Positions 36,254-47,012 of a stretch of 64,000 bases of DNA are shown here, piece after piece. Position 1 is the stretch's first letter. Every line of letters starts with the position of its first letter. The translations under genes were made by a program, and so were the position numbers. Location of the stretch: assembly GCF_002895435.1 (NCBI RefSeq), contig NZ_POYJ01000013.1:124001-188000 (forward strand). The letters are read 5' to 3'. Below the pieces are notes generated by a model, which was given only the letters and a program-made list of their open reading frames with translations, had not been told where the DNA came from and made no database searches. Source of the stretch: Aquimarina sediminis. GTDB lineage: Bacteria; Bacteroidota; Bacteroidia; Flavobacteriales; Flavobacteriaceae.

Positions 36254-36619
36254 AAAACTTAGATTAGAATTTATTAAACAACCGGCATACAAAATTTTGA
36301 TGATTAATATATTTTTGGTTAATACTTCCCCAACCACTTCATCAATGAATCTGCTATTGTTTTTATTTTAGAAAAGGGTAAAGTATGATTTAATTTTTCC
36401 TAATCCAATGTTGGTGTAATAATGTTTTTGTGAATACATAACGTAAGTGTTGATATAGCTATTGAACTGTTTTTGAGAAATGTGTATTAATGTTAAAGCC
36501 TTGCTTTTTAGGGTGTTTAAGACTTCTTTTTTTGCGTTTTTACCGTAACATTTTTTAACATTTTCTTAGTAATTTGCATGGATTAACCCAAGATTTATTC
36601 ACAAATATATAAGGAGAGT
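36254..36619 (+). other. intergenic region before the giant adhesin
   Basis: 366 bp of AT-rich DNA with no ORF and no strong hairpin. A Shine-Dalgarno-like AAGGAGAG lies 6 bp before the adhesin ATG, unusual for this genome and suggestive of strong translation. Confidence 0.4.
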
Positions 36620-39600
36620 ATGGAGAAAAAGTATGTTTTTTTAGTCTTATTACTACATCTTTCTTTTGTTTCGGTAGCTCAATTAAGTGATTTACACTAT
36701 CTCCCGCCATTAAAACAGTACACCAATAATAATGCTATAGTTCAACAATCTATTTATTTATCTACACCCGAAACAACAGCCTTTGATGTGAGGGTGTATA
36801 GAGGTAATAGTGGTACCGTTTTAACCACTTTGACAGGGTTGTCAAACACAAATTCAATAAAGTATGACTTAGCAAGTGGAGATAATAATATAACTTTAGT
36901 TACCAACGCTAACACAGGAGTTGTTTTAAGTAATGGTGGTCTTCGATTTGAATCTTCGGGAGGGAAAAAGTTTTATGTAAACTATAGAGGAAGACATAGT
37001 GCTCAGGCGGCTTCACTGACCTCCAAAGGGAAAAGTGCCATGGGTACAAAGTTTAAATGGGGAGGGATACCCTTGCGATCAACAACTACTGGTGCAATGT
37101 CTGCCACTTTAGGAATCATGGCTACTGTAGATAATACTACTATAGATATTTATGGATATGACCCTGATTGTGTTTTTAGACAAGGAACTAATGCTGCTGG
37201 AATAACAAGTGATTCTGTACAAATTACTCTGAATGCTGGGCAATCCTATGTGTTAGAGGCAATATTATCCCAGGCAGCGGCAAATCTAGATGGATGGTTA
37301 GGAGCCACAATAGAATCTGACAAAGATATCGTAATCAGTAATGGAGGCTTGCTTAATATGGTATTAGCAGGGTCAGCGTCAAGAGATGCAGGGATCGATC
37401 AACCAGTGCCTGAAGATATCATTGGAAAGGATTATGTTTTTGTTAGAGGTAATGGGGTAAATGGTATGGAAATACCTATTATTATTGCTACCCAAGATAA
37501 CACAGAAATTTTTGTTAACGGATCAGCAACGCCTATAGCTACTATAAATAATGGAGATTATTTTGATATACCATCATCTAACTATTCCGGAACATCGGCA
37601 GGAGCCAATATGCTGGTAACTACATCCGAAAGAGCCTATGCATACCAAGCCTTGGCTGGTTCATCATCTCAGGCTACGGGCGGGCTTAATTTTATTGCTC
37701 CGGTAAATTGTTTAATGCCTAAAGAATTAGATAATATCCCGGATATAAGAAATGTAGCTGGCAAAAATTTTACTGGAGGAGTTACAATTATAGCATCCAC
37801 AACTACACTAGACGCCAATATTGTTGTTACCGATGGTACAGGTACCGTAACCCTACCTGCATCAACCCCCGTTGCCGGAAGTACAGACTGGAAAACATTC
37901 TTTGTTTCGGGATTGACAGGAGATGTATCAGTACAGTCTACAGGTCCTATATCAGTAGGATTTTTAGGAGCTAATTCGAGTGCTGGTATAGCAGGATATT
38001 TCTCTGGATTTGATACGGCTCCAGTGGTTAATTTACAGATTACAGGAGGAGGGTGCTTACCAGGAGGTACTGTAGAAGAAATTACAGGTAGCTTTGATGC
38101 GTATCAGTGGTTTATGGACGGTGTACTTGTATCGGGTGCCACCTCTTCTTCGTATACTCCTCCACCTACAGTAACCTTTGCCGAATTATTTGTAAGGGTT
38201 ACACAAGGAAGTTGCACCTTTGATTCTGATCCATTAGCAGTATATGATTGTAGCCCAGATATTGTATTAAGCAAGACTGCAGATGCTGCATCCTATGAGA
38301 TAGGAGATACCGTTACTTATACAATAACAGTAGAAAGTAAAGGAGTAAATCCTGTGACAAATCTTGTTGTTACGGATAATATTCCGTCTGGATTAACACT
38401 AGTGAGCGCTACTCCAGATTTTGGAAGTTGGTCAGCACCTAATTGGACAGTCGGAACTATAAATTCTGGAGAGAAATATACACTTACAATTCAAGCAACC
38501 GTAGATAGCCCAGCGGCGTTTAGTACTATTACAAATACTATTACAAATACCCAAGATCAAACAGATTCTAACAATACAGCCGATGACCCTTCTGAAACCA
38601 TTACCATAGTCGCGGATAATGATGGAGACGGAATTTATGATAGTGTGGACCTGGATGATGATAATGATGGGATATTGGATACCGATGAAGGAGCATGCTC
38701 TACTCGTGAATTATGGGATTCTACTCTTGGAACAGGAAGCATAACTATTGGAGGAAAAACGGTTAACTACACAACTTCTTTAACAGGTCCAGGGTCGATT
38801 ACAGGATCAAATAATACTTCCGGGCATATCACATTTAATAATGGGGGATCCGCAGCTCCTACCGTATGGACAATAACTTTTGATGAATGGGTAACTTTTG
38901 AAGCCTTTTCTAAGACTACAGGAGCATGGTTTGACAATGGCGAAACATGGATTATGAGTGCGCCGGGAGCTACGTTTACGGTTGATAATCCAGATAATTC
39001 GCTAAACTTGGCAACTGGCGTATATACGAATGAAATAACTTTTGCATCCCCTGTCCCTGGTACCAACAATAATAAATTATGGACGATAAATACAAACTAT
39101 ATTAAAGAACTGACAATCAGTTATCAACAACCAGCTAGCAATTCGGGAGCTATTCAGATAGCATTAAACTGTATAGATCCCGATTCTGATAATGATGGTA
39201 TACAGGATAGATTAGATGTAGATTCTGACAATGATGGATGTAATGATGCTTTAGAAGCAGATGAAAATGTAGTGGCAGGCCAACTAGATGCAAACGGAAG
39301 AATTAATATTACTACGCAAGGAGGTATAGATGGTAGTGGAGTGCCTAATTTGGTCAATACAGGAGGAACAGCGGATATTGGAGGGGACCAAGGGCAAGGA
39401 GTAACTGGAAACGAAACAATAGCCACCACTATTCAGATAGATACTCAACCAACCAATTCAACTATTTGTCTAGGATTAAATACTACTTTTTCGGTAGTAG
39501 CCTCCTCTTTAAGTACGACAACATATACAGGAACACCACCAGCTACTATACCTGATTATAGTGGAAGCTTGGCAACAACAGCGGGTTTGGTGTATCAATG

Positions 39601-42600
39601 GCAGGAACAGGTAGCAGGAGCAGGTGCTTGGAGTGACCTAAGTAATGGAGGAGTATATAGCAATACCACAACAGCTACCTTAACACTAACTAATCCACCT
39701 GAAAGTGCATCGACAAACAAATACAGGTTAATAATAACGAGCACAAACAATGTGTGTAGTAATGTTACAAGTTCAGAAGTGGCATTAGTAATTAATCCAG
39801 TTCCTACAGTAGCTACACCACCTACGGAGACTATATGCAGTGATGTTGCTTTAAACCATGACCTAACCGCGGATGTAAGTTCAGCGGGTACTACATTTAG
39901 TTGGCTAGCGGCAGATAATAGCAATGTTACTGGTGAGACGACTAGTGCATCAACGGCTAGCTCTATTACCGATACGCTTATTAATACAAGTGGCTCGGTA
40001 CAAACGGTGATTTATACGATTACCCCAACAGGATCTAATGGCTGTGTTGGTGATGCATATACCTATACAGTGACAGTGAATCCGCAACCACTTATTACTT
40101 CAGTAACAACAAATACAGATATTTGTGAGGGAGAAGATGCTATTTTTACTATTGCTGGCTCTCCTTCTGCGGTATTAACTTATAATTTGGATGGAAATCC
40201 AAATCAAACAATAACACTGGATGCATTAGGAGATGCTGTAGTAACAAAATCGTCAACGACAATTAATTCTACTATAAATCTAGTGTCGATAGAGTATAGT
40301 GCTACGAGTTGCTCTACCTCCTTGTCAAATTCTGAAACGGTTATAGTAAATAGTTACCCTACATTAACAACAGCAACAGATATAATGGAATGCGCTTCAA
40401 TGCCTCTACAAACTCTAGATGCAAACAATGGGATTACCTACGGGGCTAATATTTCTATTCAATGGTTTGATGCTTTAAGTGGGGGTAATGTCGTTGCCAA
40501 CCCAACTCATAATGTAATTGGGTCAATATCTTATTATGCAGAAATTACGAATACAACCACATCTTGTGTAAACCCTACAAGACAAGAAATAGAATTAACA
40601 TTAGTAGAACCTCCGTTTCCTGATTTTACAGAAACAGTTTGTTCTGATGAGGCATTGAATGTTAGTATGTCTACATTCTCATCTTCGTATACTGTATCTT
40701 CTTCTGATCCAACAAATGTACCTCCTGGACCTGATAGAGTAACTCCAATATCAGCAAATATTACGGATACATATACAAATACTACTGGGGTTCCTGTAAC
40801 GATAACGTATACAGTTACAATTGACTCTCCAGTCGCTTGTCAAGGAGAAGTTTTTGAAGTTATTGTAACGGTTAATCCAGAGCCTTCTGTTGCTACTGCA
40901 CCTACTGATACGGTGTGTAGTGATGTTGCTTTAAACCATGATTTGACTTCTGATGTTGATTTAGCAGGAAGTAGCTTTAGCTGGCAAGCCGCAGATAATG
41001 TAAATGTTACAGGAGAGACGATAACCGCATCTGCCACTACTTCTATTACAGACGTACTGACTAATACCAGTGGTTCGGTACAAACGGTGATTTATACAAT
41101 TACTCCAACAGGATCTAATGGATGTGTTGGAGATGTATATACCTATACCGTAACAGTTAATCCAGAACCTTCTGTTGCTACTGCACCTACCGATACAGTG
41201 TGTAGTGATGTTGCATTAAACCATGATTTGACCTCTGATGTTGATTTAGCAGGAAGCACCTTTAGCTGGCAAGCCGCAGATAATGTAAATGTTACAGGAG
41301 AGACGATAACCGCATCTGCCACTACTTCTATTACAGACGTACTGACTAATACCAGTGGTTCGGTACAAACGGTGATTTATACAATTACACCAACAGGTTC
41401 TAATGGATGTGTTGGAGATGCATATACCTATACAGTGACGGTTAATCCCGAGCCTTCTGTTGCTACTGCGCCCACTGATACAGTGTGTAGTGATGTTGCA
41501 TTAAACCACGATTTGACTTCTGATGTTGATTTGACAGGTAGTACCTTTAGTTGGCAAGCCGCAGATAATGTAAATGTTACAGGAGAGACGACTAGTGCTG
41601 CTACTGCTACCTCTATTACAGATGTCCTTACTAATACCAGTGGTTCAGTACAAACAGTAATTTATACGATTACGCCAACAGGTTCTAATGGATGTGTTGG
41701 AGATGCCTATACCTATACAGTGACAGTTAATCCAGAGCCTTCAGTAGCTACTGCACCTACTGATACAGTGTGTAGTGATGTTGCATTAAACCACGATTTG
41801 ACTTCTGATGTTGATTTAGCAGGAAGCACCTTTAGCTGGCAAGCCGCAGATAATGTAAATGTTACAGGAGAGACGACCAGTGCAGCTACGACTACTTCGA
41901 TTACCGATGTACTGACTAATACCAGTGGTTCGGTACAAACGGTGATTTATACGATTACACCAACAGGTTCTAATGGATGTGTTGGAGATGCATATACCTA
42001 TACAGTGACGGTTAATCCCGAGCCTTCTGTTGCTACTGCGCCCACTGATACAGTATGTAGTGATGTTGCATTAAACCACGATTTGACCTCTGATGTTGAT
42101 TTAGCAGGGAGTACCTTTAGCTGGCAAGCCGCAGATAATGCAAATGTTACAGGCGAGACCACTAGTGCTACTACGACGACTTCTATTACCGATGTACTGA
42201 CTAATACCAGTGGTTCGGTACAAACGGTAATTTATACGATTACTCCAACAGGATCTAATGGATGTGTTGGCGATGCGTATACCTATACAGTGACAGTTAA
42301 TCCAGAACCTTCAGTAGCTACTGCACCTACCGATACGGTGTGTAGTGATGTTGCATTAAACCACGATTTGACTTCTGATGTTGATTTAGCAGGGAGTACT
42401 TTTAGCTGGCAAGCCGCAGACAATGTAAATATTACAGGCGAGACGACCAGTGCTACTACAACTACTTCGATTACAGATGTACTGACTAACACCAGTGGTT
42501 CAGTACAAACGGTGATTTATACAATTACACCAACAGGATCTAATGGATGTGTTGGCGATGCGTATACCTATACCGTGACAGTTAATCCAGAACCTTCAGT

Positions 42601-45379
42601 AGCTACTGCACCTACCGATACGGTGTGTAGTGATGTTGCATTAAACCACGATTTGACTTCTGATGTTGATTTAGCAGGGAGTACTTTTAGCTGGCAAGCC
42701 GCAGACAATGTAAATATTACAGGCGAGACGACCAGTGCAGCTACGACTACTTCGATTACCGATGTACTGACTAATACCAGTGGTTCGGTACAAACGGTGA
42801 TTTATACGATTACGCCAACAGGATCTAATGGATGTGTTGGAGATGCATATACCTATACCGTAACAGTTAATCCAGAACCTTCAGTAGCTACTGCACCTAC
42901 CGATACAGTGTGTAGTGATGTTGCATTAAACCATGATTTGACTTCTGATGTTGATTTAGCAGGGAGTAGCTTTAGCTGGCAAGCCGCAGATAATGTAAAT
43001 GTTACAGGAGAGACGACTAGTGCTGCTACTGCTACTTCTATTACGGATGTACTGACTAATACCAGTGGTTCAGTACAAACAGTAATTTATACGATTACGC
43101 CAACAGGTTCCAATGGATGTGTTGGAGATGCATATACCTATACCGTAACAGTTAATCCAGAACCTTCAGTAGCTACTGCACCTACCGATACAGTGTGTAG
43201 TGATGTTGCATTAAACCATGATTTGACCTCTGATGTTGATTTAGGTGGTACTACCTTTACCTGGCAAGCCACAGATAATGCAAATGTTACAGGGGAGACA
43301 ATCAGTGCTACTACGACTACTTCGATTACCGATGTACTGACTAATACCAGTGGTTCAGTACAAACGGTGATTTATACGATTACGCCAACAGGATCCAATG
43401 GATGTGTTGGAGATGCATATACCTATACTGTGGTAGTACTTCCTTCTCCTGAATTAATCATTACTAAAGAATCATTAGTTCCCTCAGATGGGGCGTATGA
43501 TACGGTAGGAGAAGAGATTATGTATGAAATTATTGTTAGCAACCCAAGAGAGGTAGATCTTAATTCTATAGTAGTTACAGATGCTAATGCAGAATTTATT
43601 AGCTCTCCGAATATTCCAGTTTTGACAGCATATAGCTCGATTACGTTAATGGCGAGGCATACTATTACTCAATCTGATTTGGATAACGGTACTGTGACTA
43701 ATACGGCAACTGTTGAAGGTCAAGATCCTTGTGGAATAATTGCAACAGATACGTCTGATGACCCTAATACAACCGCACCCAATGACCCAACGGTTACACA
43801 ATTAAGTCAAAAACCATCATTAAGTCTTTTAAAGTCTTCTGATGTTGCTCCAGATGGATTATGGGACGAATTGGGAGAAATCATTACGTATTCTTTAGAG
43901 TTGACAAATACAGGAAATGTTACCCTCACCAATGTAGTGATTACTGATTCAAATGCTGATGCAGGAAGTATTTCACCTTCAAATATTGTGAGCATAGCTC
44001 CTGATGAAACTATATCTATAGTAGCAGCACATACTATTACTCAATCTGATTTGGATAATGGAAGTGTTAGTAATACTGCTAGTGTACAGGCACAAGATCC
44101 TAATGGAGGTTCAGTGACAGATATTTCTGATGACCCTAATAACTCTGAAGATAATGATGCAGATGGTGATGGTGATCCAGATGATATAACAATTACACAT
44201 ACTCCTCAGCAAGGCTCATTAGATATAACGAAAGAAGTTAATGAAACTACCTATATGAACATAGGAGATGTAATTAGTTATACAATTGAAGTTACCAATA
44301 CGGGAAATGTTACATTGTTTGACGTTACGGTTATAGACCCAATAGTCAATTTTACTAGTTCTAATATGATATCTGCCTTAGCACCAAATGAATCAGTCAT
44401 TATAGGAGCTGAGCATATTGTTGATCAGCAAGATATAATAAATGAAATGGTAGTTAATACGGCCGTTGTAAATGCTCTTCTTCCTGATTTGACCTCTTCT
44501 ATTTCTGAAGATTCTGATGATCCAAATGATTTTTCTAATGTAGATACCGATGGAGATGGTGATTTTGATGACCCAACCGTTGTTTATTTGGATATAGATG
44601 GAGATGGAATAATAAACCTTGATGATCTAGATGATGATAATGATGGCATTACTGATATTGAAGAGCAAAATGAAGACCCAAATTTGGATACTGATGATGA
44701 TGGAATTATAGATCGTTTAGATTTGGATGCAGATGGAGATGGCGTTCTAGATGTGTATGAGTCTGGTGCAAACCTTGAAGGATTAACTGTTTCTAATGAA
44801 GGAAGAATAGAAGGTAATGTAGGAACTGATGGAATCCCTGATGGGGTGCAAAATACAGGAGAAATTAATGACGGAACGGTTAATTATTCAATACAAGACA
44901 CTGATGGTGATGGTATAGATGATTTTCAGGATATAGATGATGATAACGATGGTATTTTAACTGCTGATGAAAATCCAGATCCAAATGATGATGGAAATCC
45001 AGATGATGCTTTTGATACCGACGGGAATGGTATCCCAGATTATTTAGAACCAAATGTTCCTACCGACGGAGGAGAAGATGGTATTACAATCTTTACAGGA
45101 ATGTCTCCTAATGGGGATGGTGTAAATGATGTACTTGTAATTAGTGGAATAGAAGGGCTGGAGAATACTTTAGAGATCTATAACCGATGGGGGGTTAAGG
45201 TGTTTGGAGCCAAAAATTATGGAAGAAATAATAATTTCTTTAGCGGGATTTCAGTAGGTAGAAGTACTGTAGAGGATACTGATCAATTACCCGTTGGAAC
45301 CTATTATTATGTACTTGAATATGTTCTAGAATCAGGAGAACAAAAAAGTAGAGTAGGTTATATCTATATCAATAGATAA
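36620..45379 (+). CDS. giant repeat adhesin with type B T9SS sorting domain
   Basis: 2919-residue surface protein. A signal peptide (1-21) is followed by an IgGFc-binding-like beta domain (about 150-480; GKDYVFVRGNGVNGMEI, VTTSERAYAYQAL) and a DUF11 domain (about 550-660; IVLSKTADAASYEIGDTVTY). A calcium-binding thrombospondin-type-3 stretch lies near 667-692 (DNDGDGIYDSVDLDDDNDG). Next come PKD/Ig-like units, one of them (1058-1152) related to the array, then nine near-identical 95-residue repeats (1418-2272). Three DUF11/DUF7507-like domains and more calcium-binding repeats lead to a gliding-motility-associated C-terminal domain (about 2835-2919; SPNGDGVNDVL, YNRWGVKVF, VGTYYYVLEY). That domain routes the protein through type IX secretion and typically relies on a PorP/SprF partner, encoded 70 bp downstream. 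Probable adhesion or gliding role. Confidence 0.92.
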   Translation: MEKKYVFLVLLLHLSFVSVAQLSDLHYLPPLKQYTNNNAIVQQSIYLSTPETTAFDVRVYRGNSGTVLTTLTGLSNTNSIKYDLASGDNNITLVTNANTGVVLSNGGLRFESSGGKKFYVNYRGRHSAQAASLTSKGKSAMGTKFKWGGIPLRSTTTGAMSATLGIMATVDNTTIDIYGYDPDCVFRQGTNAAGITSDSVQITLNAGQSYVLEAILSQAAANLDGWLGATIESDKDIVISNGGLLNMVLAGSASRDAGIDQPVPEDIIGKDYVFVRGNGVNGMEIPIIIATQDNTEIFVNGSATPIATINNGDYFDIPSSNYSGTSAGANMLVTTSERAYAYQALAGSSSQATGGLNFIAPVNCLMPKELDNIPDIRNVAGKNFTGGVTIIASTTTLDANIVVTDGTGTVTLPASTPVAGSTDWKTFFVSGLTGDVSVQSTGPISVGFLGANSSAGIAGYFSGFDTAPVVNLQITGGGCLPGGTVEEITGSFDAYQWFMDGVLVSGATSSSYTPPPTVTFAELFVRVTQGSCTFDSDPLAVYDCSPDIVLSKTADAASYEIGDTVTYTITVESKGVNPVTNLVVTDNIPSGLTLVSATPDFGSWSAPNWTVGTINSGEKYTLTIQATVDSPAAFSTITNTITNTQDQTDSNNTADDPSETITIVADNDGDGIYDSVDLDDDNDGILDTDEGACSTRELWDSTLGTGSITIGGKTVNYTTSLTGPGSITGSNNTSGHITFNNGGSAAPTVWTITFDEWVTFEAFSKTTGAWFDNGETWIMSAPGATFTVDNPDNSLNLATGVYTNEITFASPVPGTNNNKLWTINTNYIKELTISYQQPASNSGAIQIALNCIDPDSDNDGIQDRLDVDSDNDGCNDALEADENVVAGQLDANGRINITTQGGIDGSGVPNLVNTGGTADIGGDQGQGVTGNETIATTIQIDTQPTNSTICLGLNTTFSVVASSLSTTTYTGTPPATIPDYSGSLATTAGLVYQWQEQVAGAGAWSDLSNGGVYSNTTTATLTLTNPPESASTNKYRLIITSTNNVCSNVTSSEVALVINPVPTVATPPTETICSDVALNHDLTADVSSAGTTFSWLAADNSNVTGETTSASTASSITDTLINTSGSVQTVIYTITPTGSNGCVGDAYTYTVTVNPQPLITSVTTNTDICEGEDAIFTIAGSPSAVLTYNLDGNPNQTITLDALGDAVVTKSSTTINSTINLVSIEYSATSCSTSLSNSETVIVNSYPTLTTATDIMECASMPLQTLDANNGITYGANISIQWFDALSGGNVVANPTHNVIGSISYYAEITNTTTSCVNPTRQEIELTLVEPPFPDFTETVCSDEALNVSMSTFSSSYTVSSSDPTNVPPGPDRVTPISANITDTYTNTTGVPVTITYTVTIDSPVACQGEVFEVIVTVNPEPSVATAPTDTVCSDVALNHDLTSDVDLAGSSFSWQAADNVNVTGETITASATTSITDVLTNTSGSVQTVIYTITPTGSNGCVGDVYTYTVTVNPEPSVATAPTDTVCSDVALNHDLTSDVDLAGSTFSWQAADNVNVTGETITASATTSITDVLTNTSGSVQTVIYTITPTGSNGCVGDAYTYTVTVNPEPSVATAPTDTVCSDVALNHDLTSDVDLTGSTFSWQAADNVNVTGETTSAATATSITDVLTNTSGSVQTVIYTITPTGSNGCVGDAYTYTVTVNPEPSVATAPTDTVCSDVALNHDLTSDVDLAGSTFSWQAADNVNVTGETTSAATTTSITDVLTNTSGSVQTVIYTITPTGSNGCVGDAYTYTVTVNPEPSVATAPTDTVCSDVALNHDLTSDVDLAGSTFSWQAADNANVTGETTSATTTTSITDVLTNTSGSVQTVIYTITPTGSNGCVGDAYTYTVTVNPEPSVATAPTDTVCSDVALNHDLTSDVDLAGSTFSWQAADNVNITGETTSATTTTSITDVLTNTSGSVQTVIYTITPTGSNGCVGDAYTYTVTVNPEPSVATAPTDTVCSDVALNHDLTSDVDLAGSTFSWQAADNVNITGETTSAATTTSITDVLTNTSGSVQTVIYTITPTGSNGCVGDAYTYTVTVNPEPSVATAPTDTVCSDVALNHDLTSDVDLAGSSFSWQAADNVNVTGETTSAATATSITDVLTNTSGSVQTVIYTITPTGSNGCVGDAYTYTVTVNPEPSVATAPTDTVCSDVALNHDLTSDVDLGGTTFTWQATDNANVTGETISATTTTSITDVLTNTSGSVQTVIYTITPTGSNGCVGDAYTYTVVVLPSPELIITKESLVPSDGAYDTVGEEIMYEIIVSNPREVDLNSIVVTDANAEFISSPNIPVLTAYSSITLMARHTITQSDLDNGTVTNTATVEGQDPCGIIATDTSDDPNTTAPNDPTVTQLSQKPSLSLLKSSDVAPDGLWDELGEIITYSLELTNTGNVTLTNVVITDSNADAGSISPSNIVSIAPDETISIVAAHTITQSDLDNGSVSNTASVQAQDPNGGSVTDISDDPNNSEDNDADGDGDPDDITITHTPQQGSLDITKEVNETTYMNIGDVISYTIEVTNTGNVTLFDVTVIDPIVNFTSSNMISALAPNESVIIGAEHIVDQQDIINEMVVNTAVVNALLPDLTSSISEDSDDPNDFSNVDTDGDGDFDDPTVVYLDIDGDGIINLDDLDDDNDGITDIEEQNEDPNLDTDDDGIIDRLDLDADGDGVLDVYESGANLEGLTVSNEGRIEGNVGTDGIPDGVQNTGEINDGTVNYSIQDTDGDGIDDFQDIDDDNDGILTADENPDPNDDGNPDDAFDTDGNGIPDYLEPNVPTDGGEDGITIFTGMSPNGDGVNDVLVISGIEGLENTLEIYNRWGVKVFGAKNYGRNNNFFSGISVGRSTVEDTDQLPVGTYYYVLEYVLESGEQKSRVGYIYINR
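39791..40075 (+). repeat. diverged single copy of the 285-bp adhesin repeat
   Basis: Exactly 285 bp, in the same frame as the main array, encoding PTETICSDVALNHDLTADV and later TPTGSNGCVGDAYTYTV. It is separated from the array by 795 bp of other Ig-like sequence, suggesting an older duplication from which the array expanded, or the array's founder. Confidence 0.85.
40871..43435 (+). repeat. tandem array of nine 285-bp repeats
   Basis: Unit starts fall at 40871, 41156, 41441, 41726, 42011, 42296, 42581, 42866 and 43151, all exactly 285 bp (95 codons) apart. Each begins VNPEPSVATAPTDTVCSDVA and ends around TPTGSNGCVGDAYTYTV; each unit holds two cysteines that could form a disulfide. Variation is concentrated near residues 50-65 of the unit (ETTSAATTTS versus ETITASATTS) and in synonymous sites. 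The final unit is the most diverged (LGGTTFTWQATDN). Such near-identity makes copy number prone to change. Confidence 0.97.
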
Positions 45380-45384
45380 TCAAA

Positions 45385-45422
45385 CCCACTATAAACCTAA
45401 TATGTAAATATAGGTCTGTGGG
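45385..45422 (+). other. nested hairpin between adhesin and PorP/SprF genes
   Basis: CCCAC (45385-45389) pairs with GTGGG (45418-45422) and, inside, ACCTA (45395-45399) with TAGGT (45411-45415). There is no T tail. It could be a processing or partial-attenuation element that sets the ratio of adhesin to partner protein; weak support. Confidence 0.35.
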
Positions 45423-45449
45423 GCTAACTAAAATATTAAAATAGAGTGT

Positions 45450-46406
45450 ATGAAAAACATATATCCGCGAATTGTGATTATATTATTGAGTTTTACATTT
45501 AATCCTAGTTATGGTCAACAAGATGCTCAATACACTCAGTATATGTATAATACCGTTAGTGTTAACCCTGCCTATGCAGGCAGTAGAGGTGTTCTAAGCA
45601 TTATGGGGCTTCACCGCAGCCAATGGGTTGGTTTGGATGGTGCTCCTCGTACTCAAACCTTAACGCTCAATACTCCTCTTGGAGGAAGTGAACGTTTAGG
45701 TCTAGGAGTATCTATCGTTAATGATGAGATAGGTCCAACCGATGAGACCTATTTTGATATTGATTTTTCATACACCATTCCTACCTCAGAGCAAGGTAAA
45801 TTAAGTTTGGGGATCAAGGCAGGAGGACATCTATTGAATGTTGATTTTCAGAAGTTATCGCAATTTAATGGTAATGATGCTTTATTCGAGAATAATATTG
45901 ATAATAAGTTTAGTCCTAATGTTGGAGTAGGAGTGTATTATCATACCCATAAATTTTACTTTGGTTTGAGTGCTCCAAATCTTTTGGAGACTGATCATTT
46001 TGATGAGAGTACGACCAATAGTAGTAGTGAGGCTGTCAGCTTTCTGGCAGAAGAGCGTATTAATTATTACCTAATTTCGGGATATGTTTTTGATTTGAGT
46101 GATGATATTAAGTTTAAGCCAGCTGTTTTGAGCAAGTTGGTTTTTGGAGCACCCTTACAGGTAGATTTATCGGCTAATTTTTTGTTATATGATCGATTGA
46201 CCTTAGGTGTGGCTTATCGTTGGAGTGCAGCTGCCAGTGCTATGGTTGGTTTTCAGATCTCAGATTCTTTGATGATTGGACTTGCTTATGATAGAGAAGT
46301 AACCCAGTTGGGACAAACTCAGTTTAATGATGGTAGTTATGAAGTGATGTTACGTTTTGAGCTCTTTAAAAAATACAATAGAATGTTAACTCCGCGTTTC
46401 TTTTAA
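45450..46406 (+). CDS. PorP/SprF family type IX secretion membrane protein
   Basis: 318-residue outer-membrane beta-barrel protein. A signal peptide (1-22, NPSYGQ) is followed by the hallmark start QDAQYTQYMYNTVSVNPAYAG and GVLSIMGLHRSQWVGLDGAP. The rest is alternating strands to a near-terminal motif YEVMLRFELF. Members of this family are encoded next to giant T9SS type B cargo, as SprF is beside SprB, and are needed for that cargo's secretion or anchoring. Here it follows the 2919-residue adhesin by 70 bp on the same strand, so the pair almost certainly works together. A specific gene symbol is not given because many paralogues exist per genome. Confidence 0.93.
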   Translation: MKNIYPRIVIILLSFTFNPSYGQQDAQYTQYMYNTVSVNPAYAGSRGVLSIMGLHRSQWVGLDGAPRTQTLTLNTPLGGSERLGLGVSIVNDEIGPTDETYFDIDFSYTIPTSEQGKLSLGIKAGGHLLNVDFQKLSQFNGNDALFENNIDNKFSPNVGVGVYYHTHKFYFGLSAPNLLETDHFDESTTNSSSEAVSFLAEERINYYLISGYVFDLSDDIKFKPAVLSKLVFGAPLQVDLSANFLLYDRLTLGVAYRWSAAASAMVGFQISDSLMIGLAYDREVTQLGQTQFNDGSYEVMLRFELFKKYNRMLTPRFF

Positions 46407-46533
46407 CGAGGTGTTCGTTAAAACTAAATATGGTGTTTTTCTAGATAGTTTTATTGTATTACAATGAATTCACTTCTTCTGTTGTGTTGATGTTGTTGAT
46501 CACTACAAGGGGTATTATTATCACAATCATTTA

Positions 46534-46770
46534 TCAGTTCAGTTTCTCATATCCTCTACCGGTAACTCTGGATTTTTCAATTTCGCCTTTTTGAATAATA
46601 TCTTGTATAGCCCTTTTAGTTTTTCTCTGGCCATGAATACATATTATAGTCTTCACCTGATTTGATATGGGTATGTGATGGCACATCAATTTTTAGATTA
46701 GGATATTGCTTTTAGTGCTGCAATAATTTTTTGTAATTCTACTTTTATCCGTAATCTTGTATTTAGAAGT
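46534..46770 (-). pseudogene. possible frameshifted gene relic
   Basis: On the minus strand three successive frames give protein-like fragments: KVELQKIIAALKA, then QYPNLKIDVPSHTHIKSGED and YNMYSWPEK, then TKRAIQDIIQKGEIEKSRVT followed by GRGYEKLN and a stop at 46534-46536. Joined, they would make a small helical domain; each switch lies near an A run or small slip. No family is recognised. It may be chance in AT-rich DNA. The rest of 46407-47012 shows nothing. Confidence 0.25.
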
Positions 46771-47012
46771 CTGTCTTTCTAAGATTATATTGATCATATA
46801 AACATGAAATTAATGTATCTGTTTTAAAGAAAAGTAGTTTGCCAAAGAGCTAAAAATATTTGGTTAACTTTAATCCGAATGTATTAACATATAATTTCTC
46901 CCAAGAATTAAAAGTAAACACTCCAAAATATCTCTTATGTATTAAAGGAAGTTGAAATTATAAATACGTCGTTTTCATACTAATTAATAATCAATAAATT
47001 CTTAGATACATT

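Noticed and set aside
40871..43435. CRISPR-like regular repeats
   Set aside because: The period is 285 bp, the repeats are coding and in frame, and there are no spacers or cas genes.
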